From: DATKQJ01 sp035534295
GTDB lineage: Bacteria > Chloroflexota > Dormibacteria > Dormibacterales > Dormibacteraceae
Length of the DNA: 64,000 bases
Direction of reading: 5' to 3'
Assembly: GCA_035534295.1 (NCBI GenBank)
Contig: DATLSE010000024.1
Span: 1 to 64,000, forward strand
This document shows positions 15,485 through 24,727 of the stretch, piece after piece. The translations under genes were made by a program, and so were the position numbers. The notes under the pieces are model-generated. The model did no database searches, had not been told where the DNA came from, and saw nothing but the letters and a program-made list of their open reading frames with translations. The stretch's first letter is position 1, and each line of letters starts with the position of its first letter.

Positions 15485-16054
15485 TCACCACGCCCGGCTC
15501 TGGAGCTGGTCGTACACGATCTGCGACCAGGATTCCATGGCCAGGTAGAAGATGCGCATCTCGCTCAGACGCAAAAGCTCCCCCGAGAGCTTTTGCGTCT
15601 CCCGGATCTGAATCTCATCGCTGTCGGCCTCGACCAGGTAGACCAGGCCCAGGTGGACGCGGGAGACGGGGGATGAATCGTCGTTGATGAGTCCGATCAG
15701 ACGCCGGCTCAAACCGCCCTTATAGATCACCTCCTCTGACCACTCGCGCTCAATACCACGCTCCAGCGCGTCCCCCCCCAGGGCGTCGTCGGAGTTGACG
15801 TGGCCGCCCAGGCCGAGCGAGTACTGCTGACGCAGCCGACGCTCGCTGGAAGCCCGCAGGCGGCGGGTGAGGAAGTAGCGATCCCGGTGGCGAAAGACCA
15901 GGAAGGGGATGATCTGCTGATAGGCCAAGTCATCCTCGACCTGGGCGCGGGGCATGAACTCGGCGTGGCCTCGGATCATCTCCTCGTAGCCCCCCAGCCC
16001 GCTGGAGATGAACCCGTGCCAGGACCCGGTGGGAAAGACGATCCGGGTGGGCAC
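15485..16054 (-). CDS. Nudix-like phosphoesterase family protein
   Basis: A 189-residue protein with GLGGHVNSDD followed by ALERGIEREWSEEV, which carries the RExxxEE heart of a Nudix box with a longer first loop. It resembles the group annotated as predicted phosphoesterases of the MutT superfamily. Nudix enzymes hydrolyse nucleoside diphosphates linked to another group; the substrate here cannot be named. Start is GTG. It is convergent with trpS and downstream of the B3/4-domain gene. Confidence 0.75.
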   Translation of the reverse strand: MPTRIVFPTGSWHGFISSGLGGYEEMIRGHAEFMPRAQVEDDLAYQQIIPFLVFRHRDRYFLTRRLRASSERRLRQQYSLGLGGHVNSDDALGGDALERGIEREWSEEVIYKGGLSRRLIGLINDDSSPVSRVHLGLVYLVEADSDEIQIRETQKLSGELLRLSEMRIFYLAMESWSQIVYDQLQSRAW

Positions 16055-16083
16055 GCAGAGTACTCGTTCGGCTCCGGCGCGGC

Positions 16084-16611
16084 TCAGGTGGCCACCTCCG
16101 CCAGGCGCATCAGACCGCGTCCGTGCAGCGCCAGGAGTTCGGCCGTACGGCTGAGCAGGCTGGGCGCGGGCTCGTGATAGAAGACCCAGGCCGCCCGGGT
16201 GGTATCAAGGTGCACGGCGGTGCGCAACCCATCCCCCTTGGCGCTCGAGCAAACCGCCACCCCGTCGGCGACCACCACCTCTCCCGCCACCGCCAGCTTC
16301 CGGCCCGCCCCGGCGGCGTAGCTCTCGCCCTTGCGGCCCAGACGGACCTCGATCGCACCCACGACCTTGTCCAGATCGAGGACCCCGATCGGGATCCCGC
16401 TGGCCAGGCTGACGGCAGCGGCGACGTCGAGGACGGAGTTGACACGACGCACGCGCGGGGGCGCAAGCCCAGCCGCCCGCGCCCGATTCCGGCCCCAGAG
16501 CTCGGCCGCAGCCACCTCGGCGTCGAAGTCCGAGCGCGGCAGGGTGACCTCGAGCTCGTGCAGCTCCAGCACCGTCGGCGCCGGCTCGACCTGGAACCGA
16601 ACTACGAGCAC
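16084..16611 (-). CDS. B3/B4 tRNA-binding domain protein
   Basis: A stand-alone B3/B4 domain of about 175 residues, like the editing and tRNA-binding module of the phenylalanyl-tRNA synthetase beta chain. Matching segments are RRVNSVLDVAAAVSL, GIPIGVLDLDKV, GEVVVADGVAVC and HLDTTRAAWVFY. Free-standing members are suspected to act in trans on mischarged tRNA, but this is not shown. The frame opens at 16659, inside aroA; I prefer GTG 16611, which has GGAGGAG 11 bases before it and overlaps aroA by only 10 bases. Confidence 0.75.
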   Translation of the reverse strand: MLVVRFQVEPAPTVLELHELEVTLPRSDFDAEVAAAELWGRNRARAAGLAPPRVRRVNSVLDVAAAVSLASGIPIGVLDLDKVVGAIEVRLGRKGESYAAGAGRKLAVAGEVVVADGVAVCSSAKGDGLRTAVHLDTTRAAWVFYHEPAPSLLSRTAELLALHGRGLMRLAEVAT

Positions 16612-17861
16612 AGCCGGTCCAGCTCCTCCCAGAAGCCGGGGTAGGAGATGTCGACGCACTCGGCTCCATCGATCTCCGTCTCACCCTCGGCGACCAGAGC
16701 GGCGATGGCCAACGCCATCGCCACCCGGTGATCCCCCATGGCGTCCACCCGGGCCCCGTGGAGCCCACTGCCCCCCTCGATCACCCACCCATCCGGGGTC
16801 TCCTCGATGGCTGCGCCCATCGCCCCCAGCCCCAGGCTCATGGCCCGGAGACGGTCCGACTCCTTGTTCCGCAGCTCGCCCGCGCCACTGATTCTGGAGC
16901 CCCCTGGAAGGCAGGTTGCCGCCACCGCGAGAATGGGCATCTCGTCGATCAGCGCCGCCACCTCGTCCGCCCCCAACTGCAGGCCCGGAGCCGCCAGCCG
17001 GCCGCGCGGACGGAGATCGGCCACCGCCTCCGACCCCACCTGGCGCATATTTTCGCGCCCCAGATCCGCCCCCAGGGCGGCCAGGACATCGAGCAGCCGG
17101 GAGCGGGTGGGGTTGACCCCGACGCCGAGGAGATCGATCTCGCTTTGAGGATGGATGCCGGCCGCGACAAGCCAGAAGGCAGCCGCCGACAGATCTCCTG
17201 GAATCTGGATCCGGAGCGGGTGGAGGCTTGAGGGAGGGGTCATGCGCACCCGTCCTGGCCCGATCTCGAGTTCGACCCCCATCGCCCTCAGCATGAGCTC
17301 GGTGTGATCGCGAGTCGGCGCCGGTTCGATCACCACGGTGTCGCCGTGAGCATAGAGCCCGGCCAGAAGAAGGGCCGACTTGACCTGAGCCGAGGCCACC
17401 GCCAGCCGGTGCTCGCCCCCCCTCAAGCCCCCTCCCCCTCCGACCCGCAGGGGTGGGTGGGAGGCCACGGCGCCCATCTCGAGCAGGGGGTCGACGACGC
17501 GGGCCATGGGTCGGCGCGAAAGTGAGGCGTCGCCGACCAGCTCGCTGACAAAGCTCTGACCGGCGAGCAGACCGGCGAGCAGCCTCATGCTGGTGCCCGA
17601 GTTACCGCAATCGAGCGCGCCAGATGCTGGATGCAGTCCTCCCAGTCCCACCCCAGCGACCCGGCCGTCCTTGATCTGAACCCCGAGGGCCTGAAGGCAG
17701 CGGGCGGTGCTGAGCACGTCCTGGCCCGAAGCCAAGCCCTCGATCACGCTCTCGCCGTCGGCCACGGCGCCCAGGATCAGCGCACGATGCGAGATCGATT
17801 TGTCCCCCGGCAGGCGCGGCGATCCGCGGAGTCGGCGGGGCGACCTAACCCGGGCCAGCAT
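16602..17861 (-). CDS. aroA: 3-phosphoshikimate 1-carboxyvinyltransferase (EPSP synthase)
   Basis: Sixth step of the shikimate pathway: joins PEP to shikimate 3-phosphate. Read from ATG 17861 the protein is 419 residues. Visible motifs are GDKSISHRAL (substrate lysine and arginine), CGNSGTSMRLLAG, RRPMARVVDPL, NKESDRL and GDHRVAMAL. The GNSGT and RPMxR forms resemble the less glyphosate-sensitive class II enzymes, but this needs measurement. The start lies 17 bases inside the end of tyrA, so the two are likely co-translated, feeding chorismate and tyrosine synthesis. Confidence 0.96.
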   Translation of the reverse strand: MLARVRSPRRLRGSPRLPGDKSISHRALILGAVADGESVIEGLASGQDVLSTARCLQALGVQIKDGRVAGVGLGGLHPASGALDCGNSGTSMRLLAGLLAGQSFVSELVGDASLSRRPMARVVDPLLEMGAVASHPPLRVGGGGGLRGGEHRLAVASAQVKSALLLAGLYAHGDTVVIEPAPTRDHTELMLRAMGVELEIGPGRVRMTPPSSLHPLRIQIPGDLSAAAFWLVAAGIHPQSEIDLLGVGVNPTRSRLLDVLAALGADLGRENMRQVGSEAVADLRPRGRLAAPGLQLGADEVAALIDEMPILAVAATCLPGGSRISGAGELRNKESDRLRAMSLGLGAMGAAIEETPDGWVIEGGSGLHGARVDAMGDHRVAMALAIAALVAEGETEIDGAECVDISYPGFWEELDRLCS

Positions 17862-18645
17862 CCGCCCAACCGTCGCGGGCGCGCTTGGCCGCCCGCAGGT
17901 CCTGAACCAGGCCGTCGCCATTGTCGACAAGCCGCCCGCGGAGACGCTGGAGGGCCGATTCGAGCCCACTCAAAGCCTCCAGCACGGGCTGCCGGTTGCT
18001 GGTCACGATGGCCGCATAGAGCTCTGGATCTCCGGCTGCGAGCCGGCTCACGTCGCGGAACCCGCTCCCCGCCAGCTCGGCGATGCCGGGCCAGTCGGAC
18101 CCCTCGGCCAGCGAGAGCACGTACGCCACCGAGACCAGGTAGGCGAGATGGCTGGCCCCGGCCGCGAGGCGATCATGGCGCTCGGCGTCCATGATCAAAG
18201 GACGCGCCCCCACCGCCCGCACCAGCTCCAGCACCAACGCCTGCTCCTGGGTCAGGACCCAGGGCGCGCCCTGGAAAATGGATCCGTCGGCGGCGGCGAA
18301 GCCAGATCGCTCCCGGCCGCACATGGGATGACCCCCGATCAACCTCACCCCGCCCTGCGCCGCCCAGGACATGACGTTGACCTTGGTCGAGGCCATGTCG
18401 GTGACCACCCCCTCATACCCGCGCAGGCGATGAAAGAGCGCGGGCAGCGCAGGTATGGGCACGGCCAGGAAGAGGACGTCGGTCTTTAGGATGTCACCCG
18501 GCTTGACCGCTCCCGCCGCCACCGCCTGGGTCATCGCCGCTGGATCAGGGTCCTCTCCGATCAGCTCCAGATCCGGGCGCGCAGCGCGCAGGGCGAGGGC
18601 GAACGACCCTCCCATCAGACCCAGCCCGGCGACACCCACGATCAC
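17845..18645 (-). CDS. tyrA: Prephenate dehydrogenase
   Basis: Oxidises and decarboxylates prephenate (or arogenate) toward tyrosine. The 266-residue protein begins with a Rossmann motif GLGLMGGS. It has the substrate segment GGHPMCGRERSG and the helical dimer domain with SHLAYLVS. No ACT or chorismate mutase domain is attached. The start is GTG. It leads the small operon tyrA-aroA-(B3/4)-(Nudix). Confidence 0.94.
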   Translation of the reverse strand: MIVGVAGLGLMGGSFALALRAARPDLELIGEDPDPAAMTQAVAAGAVKPGDILKTDVLFLAVPIPALPALFHRLRGYEGVVTDMASTKVNVMSWAAQGGVRLIGGHPMCGRERSGFAAADGSIFQGAPWVLTQEQALVLELVRAVGARPLIMDAERHDRLAAGASHLAYLVSVAYVLSLAEGSDWPGIAELAGSGFRDVSRLAAGDPELYAAIVTSNRQPVLEALSGLESALQRLRGRLVDNGDGLVQDLRAAKRARDGWADAGPG

Positions 18646-18880
18646 AGGTCCCTATGTTCGCCGATCTGGGCCTCCGGCACCGCCGGCCCTCTCCCCTCCC
18701 CGACCGGCTCACCGCCGGGTCCGGGGGCAATGTTCAAAGGCGCCAGCGGCTAGAGTTCAACCTCGATGAAACCAGGCCGGCGGTCCGCCTTGGGCGGCGG
18801 GAGAACAGTCCCTGCCTGACCCCGCGCGGCGCCCCGGGCCGGCGACGACGCGCGAGGGCCCTCTTGCCGCCTGGGGCCGC
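18646..18880. other. Divergent intergenic region tyrA / MMPL
   Basis: A stretch of 235 bases between two divergent genes that must hold both promoters. I see no strong -35/-10 pair on either strand and no operator-like palindrome. Reading frames across it are not convincing. Confidence 0.3.
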
Positions 18881-21091
18881 GTGGTCTACCGGCGGCGGTG
18901 TCTTCTGCTCGCGCTCTCCCTGATCCTGCTCGTGCTCTCCGCTGCCGGCGCCCGCCACGGCGGTCAGTTGACCAGCGGCGGCCCGATAACCTCTGGCCTT
19001 GAGTCCGGACGCGCCTCGCTCCTTTTGAAACAGGAGTTGAAGTCGTCGGCGGCCAGCCGGGGGAGCAGCTTCATTCTCATCCTGGGCGGGGACGGACTCA
19101 AGGTGAGCGACCCGCGTTTTGAGCAGGCCCTGGACAGCGCTGTCGCACCCCTGGCCCGGGACCCCCACGTGAGCGGCGTCGTGACCCCCTACTCAGCACC
19201 CCCCGCCCAGCGCTCAACGCTGGTCTCCGGGGACGGCAGATCGGCCCTGGTCCTGGTCCAGCTCCGCGATTCCAGCACCGTCTCCCAACGCTACTACCCG
19301 CAGATCCGCGGGCTGGTCCATTCACCGGTGCTATCGATCCAGGCCACGGGCCAGGTCCCGATCGAGCTCGCGTTCAACTCGACGCTCGAGTCCGACCTCC
19401 ATCGAGCTGAATTCATCAGCCTCCCCCTGACCCTGCTCATGCTGCTCTTGATCTTCGCCACCGTGATCGCGGCCTCCCTCCCCCTGGCGGTTGGAGTTCT
19501 CGCCATCGCCGGGGGCTCTGCGGCCGCGCTGGTGCTCGCCCGCTACACCGACGTCTCTCAGTACGCGCTCAACATCGTGACCCTGATCGGATTGGCCGTC
19601 GCCATCGACTATTCGCTCTTCGTGGTCAGCCGGTTCCGAGACGAGATCGGACGCGGGGAGAGCGTGGAGGACGCAATCGCCACCACCCTGTCCACGGCCG
19701 GGCGCGCCATCGCCTTCAGCGGGGTGACCGTCGCCATCGGCCTGTCCGCCATGCTCTTCTACCAGGGCACCTTCCTGGCCTCGATGGGAGTGGCGGGAGC
19801 CCTGGTGGTGGGCATCGCCGTCTTCTACGGACTCACCTTCCTGCCCGCCCTGCTCTGCGTTCTGGGGCCGCGGGTGGGCTGGCTGCAGCTTCCCATCGGG
19901 CGGCCCCGAGCCGAGGGTGGCGGGCTCTGGAACTCCTGGGCGCGATGGGTGATGCGGCGGCCGGCGCTGGTGGCCGCCCCCGCCCTGGCCCTGCTCCTGC
20001 TCACCGGGGCGCCATTCCTCCACCTGCGCATGGCCGGGGGCAATGCCGATCAGCTCCCGCAGCAGGTTCCCGCCCGGCGCGCCTATGACCAGCTGACCCG
20101 GTTTCCAGGCCAGAATCAGACCAGTTTCCAGGTCGTCTTCTACTACCCACAGGGCGACCCGCTGAGCTCCGCCCATCTGGCCGACGAATATCGACTGACC
20201 CGGGATCTATCGCGGCTCCCCGGGGTGGAGGGGGTGAGCGGCCCACTTTCGATCGCTCCCAACCTGAGCCTGGCCGACTACCAGCAGCTCTACTCCTCCC
20301 CGCCCGCGGCGCGCCCCGCCCAGGTCCAGTCGGTGCTCCTGAGCAGCACCGGGACCCACCTGATGGAGATCCAGCTCCTGAGCTCTTATCCCCCCACGTC
20401 GGACGCTGCGCGCGCCCTCCTGGACCGGATTCGCAGCGCTCCCGGCCTGCACGGGGGTCAGGTCCTGGTCACCGGTAGCACGGCCAGCGACGTCGACGTG
20501 ATCGACTTCATCCTCTCCCGCACCCCGTCCGCCGTGCTCTTCGTGGTCTTAGTCACCTATCTGGTCCTGTTCCTGCTGACCGGATCGGTCGTGCTGCCGC
20601 TCAAGGCGGTGGTGCTGAATCTGATCTCGATCTCGGCCTCATTCGGGGCCCTGGTCTTTGTCTTCCAGGACGGACATCTGGCCTCGCTCCTCAACTTCAC
20701 GCCCCAGTCCATCGACCCCACGGTGCCGGTTCTCCTGTTCAGCATCGTGTTCGGGATGTCGATGGATTACGAGGTCCTCCTCGTGAGCAGGATCCAGGAG
20801 GAATATGGGAGGAGCCACGACGCCGCCGGATCGATCGCCGTCGGGCTGGAGCGATCGGGTCGGCTCATCTCAGGCGCGGCGGCGATCATGATCACCGTCT
20901 TCTTCGCCTTCGGCCTGGCCCAGGTGGTGGTGATCAAGTCGATCGGGCTGGGCCTGGCAGCCGCCGTCGCCATAGACGCCACCGTGGTTCGCCTGATCGT
21001 GGTCCCGAGCGTGATGCGCCTGCTCGGAGACTGGGCGTGGTGGTCCCCGCCCTGGCTGCGCCGGATCCACGCCCGCATCGGCCTGGCCTGA
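18881..21091 (+). CDS. MMPL/RND family transporter
   Basis: A 736-residue membrane transporter of the type that moves lipids or hydrophobic molecules using the proton gradient. It has the two-fold RND layout: one N-terminal helix, an extracytoplasmic domain (about 35-170), five or six helices, a second loop (about 385-540) and a final helix group. The conserved helix-4 motif appears as GLAVAIDYSLFVVSRFRDE and its repeat as GMSMDYEVLLVSRIQEE, with the aspartates used for proton relay in the family. Start is GTG. Cargo is unknown. Confidence 0.92.
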   Translation: MVYRRRCLLLALSLILLVLSAAGARHGGQLTSGGPITSGLESGRASLLLKQELKSSAASRGSSFILILGGDGLKVSDPRFEQALDSAVAPLARDPHVSGVVTPYSAPPAQRSTLVSGDGRSALVLVQLRDSSTVSQRYYPQIRGLVHSPVLSIQATGQVPIELAFNSTLESDLHRAEFISLPLTLLMLLLIFATVIAASLPLAVGVLAIAGGSAAALVLARYTDVSQYALNIVTLIGLAVAIDYSLFVVSRFRDEIGRGESVEDAIATTLSTAGRAIAFSGVTVAIGLSAMLFYQGTFLASMGVAGALVVGIAVFYGLTFLPALLCVLGPRVGWLQLPIGRPRAEGGGLWNSWARWVMRRPALVAAPALALLLLTGAPFLHLRMAGGNADQLPQQVPARRAYDQLTRFPGQNQTSFQVVFYYPQGDPLSSAHLADEYRLTRDLSRLPGVEGVSGPLSIAPNLSLADYQQLYSSPPAARPAQVQSVLLSSTGTHLMEIQLLSSYPPTSDAARALLDRIRSAPGLHGGQVLVTGSTASDVDVIDFILSRTPSAVLFVVLVTYLVLFLLTGSVVLPLKAVVLNLISISASFGALVFVFQDGHLASLLNFTPQSIDPTVPVLLFSIVFGMSMDYEVLLVSRIQEEYGRSHDAAGSIAVGLERSGRLISGAAAIMITVFFAFGLAQVVVIKSIGLGLAAAVAIDATVVRLIVVPSVMRLLGDWAWWSPPWLRRIHARIGLA

Positions 21092-21107
21092 GCGGCCCGG
21101 CGGCCGC
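21092..21107. terminator. GC-only inverted repeat between convergent genes
   Basis: GCGGCC and GGCCGC form 6-base arms around CGGC immediately after the MMPL stop and before the aroF stop on the other strand. The position suits a two-way terminator, but no T-run follows on either side. Confidence 0.35.
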
Positions 21108-21133
21108 CCAAGCCCTGGGGCCGCGCTCCTCGA

Positions 21134-22150
21134 TCAGGAGACGGCGGTGAGCCCGGCCTGGGTGAGCCGTCCGAGGTCGTCCATCATGCGATCAAAGCTG
21201 CTGAAATCAAGCGACTGGGCGCCGTCCGAGAGCGCCTCGGCGGGGCTGGGATGGACCTCGACGATCAGGCCCTGAGCGCCGGCCGCGACCGAGGCCAGCG
21301 CCATCGGCCGGACCAGTGACCAGCGCCCGGTGCCCTGCGAGGGATCGACCACCACAGGAAGGTGGGAGAGCTCGCGCGCCAGCGCAACCGAGTTCAGGTC
21401 CAGGGTGAATCGGGTGGAGGCCTCGAAGGTGCGGATGCCGCGCTCGCACAGGGCCACGTTGCGATTGCCCGTGCTCATCACGTACTCGGCCGCGAGCAGC
21501 CACTCCTCAACCGTGCTCGACATGCCGCGCTTGAGCAGGATGGGCTTGCCCGAGCGCCCAGCCTCGAGCAGCAGGGCGTAGTTCTGCATGTTCCGGGTCC
21601 CGAGCTGGAGCATGTCGGCGTAACGCGCCACCAGCTCGACGTCGCCGGGCGTGACCACCTCGGTCACCACCGCCAAACCGGTATCCTGGCGCGCGCTGGC
21701 CAGCATGCGCAGGCCATCCTCGCCCAGGCCCTGAAAGCTGTAGGGCGAGGTCCGGGGCTTGAACGCGCCCCCGCGCAGCATCTGGGCGCCCCTGGACTTC
21801 ACGTGGCGCGCGATGTCGACCAGCATCTGCTCGCTCTCCACCGAGCAGGGTCCGGCCATGACCACGACCGCGGATGACCCAAGCATGACCCCGTTGACGT
21901 CGATCACCGTGTCCTGGGCCTTGAACTCCCGCGAGGCGAGCTTGTAGGGCTTGGAGATGGGCACGATCTCGTGGATGGCGGCCAGGTGGGAGAAGGCCTC
22001 GCGATAGGCGTAGGCGTTGCCGCCGATCACCGCCACCACGGCACGGTCCTCGCCTCGGGTTATCTCCGCCTTGAGCCCGATCTCCTCGATGCGGTGCACC
22101 ACGGCGCTGAGCTGGGAGTCGCTGGCGTTGTGTGACATGACGATGATCAA
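21134..22150 (-). CDS. aroF: 3-deoxy-7-phosphoheptulonate synthase (DAHP synthase)
   Basis: First shikimate enzyme: joins PEP and erythrose 4-phosphate. The N-terminal ferredoxin-like domain starts LIIVMSHNASDSQL, as in the type I-beta enzymes that carry this domain, followed by a TIM barrel with AGPCSVES, RGGAFKPRTSPYSFQG, GTRNMQNY and DPSQGTG. The conserved N-terminus argues for the TTG at 22150 (338 residues); AGGAG lies 12 bases before it. An ATG at 22138 is possible. It closes the trp run, 31 bases after trpA, so the pathway's entry step may be made with tryptophan enzymes. Confidence 0.93.
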   Translation of the reverse strand: MIIVMSHNASDSQLSAVVHRIEEIGLKAEITRGEDRAVVAVIGGNAYAYREAFSHLAAIHEIVPISKPYKLASREFKAQDTVIDVNGVMLGSSAVVVMAGPCSVESEQMLVDIARHVKSRGAQMLRGGAFKPRTSPYSFQGLGEDGLRMLASARQDTGLAVVTEVVTPGDVELVARYADMLQLGTRNMQNYALLLEAGRSGKPILLKRGMSSTVEEWLLAAEYVMSTGNRNVALCERGIRTFEASTRFTLDLNSVALARELSHLPVVVDPSQGTGRWSLVRPMALASVAAGAQGLIVEVHPSPAEALSDGAQSLDFSSFDRMMDDLGRLTQAGLTAVS

Positions 22151-22181
22151 CTCGGTTTGTAGCTCCTGTTCAAAAGTCGCA

Positions 22182-22952
22182 TCAGCTGCGGCCGGCGGCA
22201 ACCATGTCCCGAATCAGTCCGGGCGGATCGCCTCGACCGACCAGATCGATCACGGCCGAGGCGACAACGACCGCGTCGACGCGCCCGCGCAGATGCCGGA
22301 CGTGCTCGGGCCGGGAGATGCCAAAGCCGGCCGCGACCGGACGCGGGCTCTGCGCTCGAACCCGATCCAACAGCTCGTCCAGCCCCTCGGCCAGTTGGCT
22401 TCTTCCTCCGGTCACGCCCGTAAGGGTGACGCAATAGACGAACCCGCGCGTGGCGGCCACGATTCTGGCCACGCGCTCGGCCGGACTGGTCGGGGCCACG
22501 AGCTGGACCAGGTCCACGCCGGCGTCGGCCAGAGCGGGCGCGAGCAGGTCCGCCTCCTCCAGCGGTAGGTCGGGGACGATGACTCCGGCCACGCCGGCCG
22601 CCACCAGGCGATCGACGAACACCCGGGGCCCCAGGGTCAGGACCGGGTTCACGTAGGTCATGATCACGACCGGCGCGCCCTCGAGCGCGATCTCCTCGGC
22701 CACGGCGATGGCGTCGATCAGCGTGGTCCCGCCCGCCAGCGCCTGCTGGCCGGCGCGCTGGATCACCGGGCCGTCGGCCAGGGGATCCGAGAAGGGGACG
22801 CCGACTTCGATCGCGGCCGCTCCGGCCCGAACCAGAGCGCGGCCGAGCTCGATCGATTCCTGCCGGCTCGGATGGCCGGCCATCACGTAGGCGATGACCT
22901 TGAGGTCCTGGCCTCCGCGCAGGGCCGCCTCCAGGACCGAACTAACCGGCAT
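22182..22952 (-). CDS. trpA: Tryptophan synthase alpha chain
   Basis: Cleaves indole-3-glycerol phosphate to indole and passes it to TrpB. Catalytic residues are visible: Glu in EVGVPFSDPLADGP and the aspartate of the same block, plus GVIVPDLPLEE and GFGISRPE near the end. The frame is open far upstream inside trpB, but family sequence begins at MPVSSVLEAAL, so ATG 22952 is the start (256 residues). It overlaps the trpB stop by 11 bases. Confidence 0.96.
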   Translation of the reverse strand: MPVSSVLEAALRGGQDLKVIAYVMAGHPSRQESIELGRALVRAGAAAIEVGVPFSDPLADGPVIQRAGQQALAGGTTLIDAIAVAEEIALEGAPVVIMTYVNPVLTLGPRVFVDRLVAAGVAGVIVPDLPLEEADLLAPALADAGVDLVQLVAPTSPAERVARIVAATRGFVYCVTLTGVTGGRSQLAEGLDELLDRVRAQSPRPVAAGFGISRPEHVRHLRGRVDAVVVASAVIDLVGRGDPPGLIRDMVAAGRS

Positions 22953-24123
22953 CGAACTCGTCCACTGAGTCCATGTCCTTGTCCCCACGCCCCGACAGGC
23001 AGACCAGAACCTCAGCCCCGGGGCCCAGCGCCCGAGCCTCGATCCCGGCCTGATGCAGGGCGTGCGAGGACTCGAGCGCGGGCATGATGCCCTCGGAACG
23101 GGTGCAGAGCTTGAACGCCGCCACGGCGTCGGCGTCGCCGCAGCTGACGTACTCGGCTCGCTCCGAATCGCGCAGAAACGAATGTTCAGGGCCGACCCCC
23201 GGATAGTCCAGTCCGGCCGAGACCGAGTGGGTCGGCACCACCTGACCGGCGGCGTCCTGGAGCAGGTAGGAGTAGGACCCGTGCAGAACACCCGGGCGCC
23301 CGGCCACCAGTGAGGCGGCGTGGGCGCCGGTACCCAGTCCCCGTCCGGCCGCCTCGACCCCGACCAGTCGCACGCCGGGATCGGCGATGAAGGCGCTGAA
23401 GATCCCGATCGCGTTCGAGCCTCCGCCCACGCAGGCCACGACCACGTCCGGGAGCCTGCCCACCGCGTCCAGGTACTGGGCTCGAGCCTCGGTCCCGATC
23501 ACGCTCTGGAGGTCACGCACCAGCGCTGGATAGGGATGTGGGCCAACCGCCGACCCGATTATGTAGTGGGTGGCTTGGACGTTGGTCACCCAGTCCCTGA
23601 TCGCCTCCGAGGTGGCGTCCTTGAGCGTCGCGCTGCCGCTGCTGACCGCTCGCACCTCGGCCCCCAGCAGGCGCATCCGGCGCACATTGAGCGACTGCCG
23701 CCGCATGTCCTCCTCGCCCATGTAGACCAGGCAATCCAGGCCGAAGCGCGCCGCCACCGTGGCCGCCGCCACACCGTGCTGGCCGGCCCCGGTCTCGGCG
23801 ATGATGCGCCGCTTGCCCATGCGCCGGGCGAGCAGGCCCTGACCGAGGGCGTTGTTGAGCTTGTGCGCGCCGGTGTGACAGAGATCCTCGCGCTTGAGCC
23901 GGATCTGGGCCCCACCGAATTCGCGGCTGAGGTTGGTGGCCAGGTAGAGGGGCGTGGGCCGGCCCACGAAGTCGCGCTGCTCCCTCGCCAACTCGGCGGC
24001 AAAGCCGGGGTCCGAGCGGGCCTCGGCCCAGGCCAGCTCGAGCTCGAGAAGCGCCGCCATCAGGGTCTCGGGCACGTAGCGGCCGCCGTAGACGCCGTAT
24101 CGGGAGCGATCTTCAGGAATCAC
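22942..24123 (-). CDS. trpB: Tryptophan synthase beta chain
   Basis: PLP enzyme that condenses indole with serine to give tryptophan. The 393-residue protein has the standard YGGRYVPETLM opening, the PLP lysine in HTGAHKLNNALGQ, ETGAGQHGVA, and the glycine-rich phosphate loop CVGGGSNAIG. GTG start, overlapping trpF by 11 bases, the same overlap as between trpB and trpA. It is of the ordinary TrpB1 type. Confidence 0.97.
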   Translation of the reverse strand: MIPEDRSRYGVYGGRYVPETLMAALLELELAWAEARSDPGFAAELAREQRDFVGRPTPLYLATNLSREFGGAQIRLKREDLCHTGAHKLNNALGQGLLARRMGKRRIIAETGAGQHGVAAATVAARFGLDCLVYMGEEDMRRQSLNVRRMRLLGAEVRAVSSGSATLKDATSEAIRDWVTNVQATHYIIGSAVGPHPYPALVRDLQSVIGTEARAQYLDAVGRLPDVVVACVGGGSNAIGIFSAFIADPGVRLVGVEAAGRGLGTGAHAASLVAGRPGVLHGSYSYLLQDAAGQVVPTHSVSAGLDYPGVGPEHSFLRDSERAEYVSCGDADAVAAFKLCTRSEGIMPALESSHALHQAGIEARALGPGAEVLVCLSGRGDKDMDSVDEFDAG

Positions 24124-24727
24124 TCTCGACCCCTCTCACCGCCTGCACGAAGGCGGCGATGAGGTCCGGGTCCTTGCGTCCCGGATCCCTTTCCACCCCG
24201 CTCGAGACGTCCACCCCGTAGGGGCGGAGCCTGGTGACCAGCGCGGCCACGGTCGCGGGCTTAAGGCCCCCAGCCAGGTACACCTGGCGCCGACCCAGGA
24301 GGGGGCGGGCCAGATCCCAGTCCCAAGTCTGCCCGCTCCCGCCGCGAGAGTCCTGGGTCCAGGCGTCGAGCAGCAGAGGGTCGGGCCAGCCCCGCTCGTC
24401 ACCCACCACGCCGTCCCGAACCTTGATCGCCTTGATCACCGGCCGCGGATAGGGCTGGCCCGCGGTCTCGTTCCCGTGGAGCTGGATCCAGTCCAGGGGC
24501 AGGGCCGCGCAGGCATCCTCCACCTCCCTCGGGCTGGGGTCGATGAAGACCCCGACCAGTTCGGGGCGATCCCCGGGGTCCAGGGCCGCGACGATCTCGA
24601 GCGCCTGCTCCAATCCCACCTGGCGCCGGCTCGGGCAGAGGTGGATTCCGATCAGGTCGGCGCCCGCCGCCGCGGCCGCGCTGGCGTCTTGGGGCCTGGT
24701 CACGCCACAGATCTTGATCCGCGTCAA
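24113..24727 (-). CDS. trpF: Phosphoribosylanthranilate isomerase
   Basis: Third step of the tryptophan branch, an Amadori rearrangement on a TIM barrel. The 204-residue protein starts KICGVTRPQDA with the catalytic cysteine, and holds the aspartate region in LLLDAW near 120-125 and GVDVSSGVE near the end. Its TTG start overlaps the trpC stop by four bases (TTGA). Confidence 0.95.
   Translation of the reverse strand: MTRIKICGVTRPQDASAAAAAGADLIGIHLCPSRRQVGLEQALEIVAALDPGDRPELVGVFIDPSPREVEDACAALPLDWIQLHGNETAGQPYPRPVIKAIKVRDGVVGDERGWPDPLLLDAWTQDSRGGSGQTWDWDLARPLLGRRQVYLAGGLKPATVAALVTRLRPYGVDVSSGVERDPGRKDPDLIAAFVQAVRGVESDS

Noticed and set aside
22953..23291. A long N-terminal extension of trpA
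   Set aside because: It lies inside trpB in another frame and is not like any TrpA; family sequence starts at 22952.
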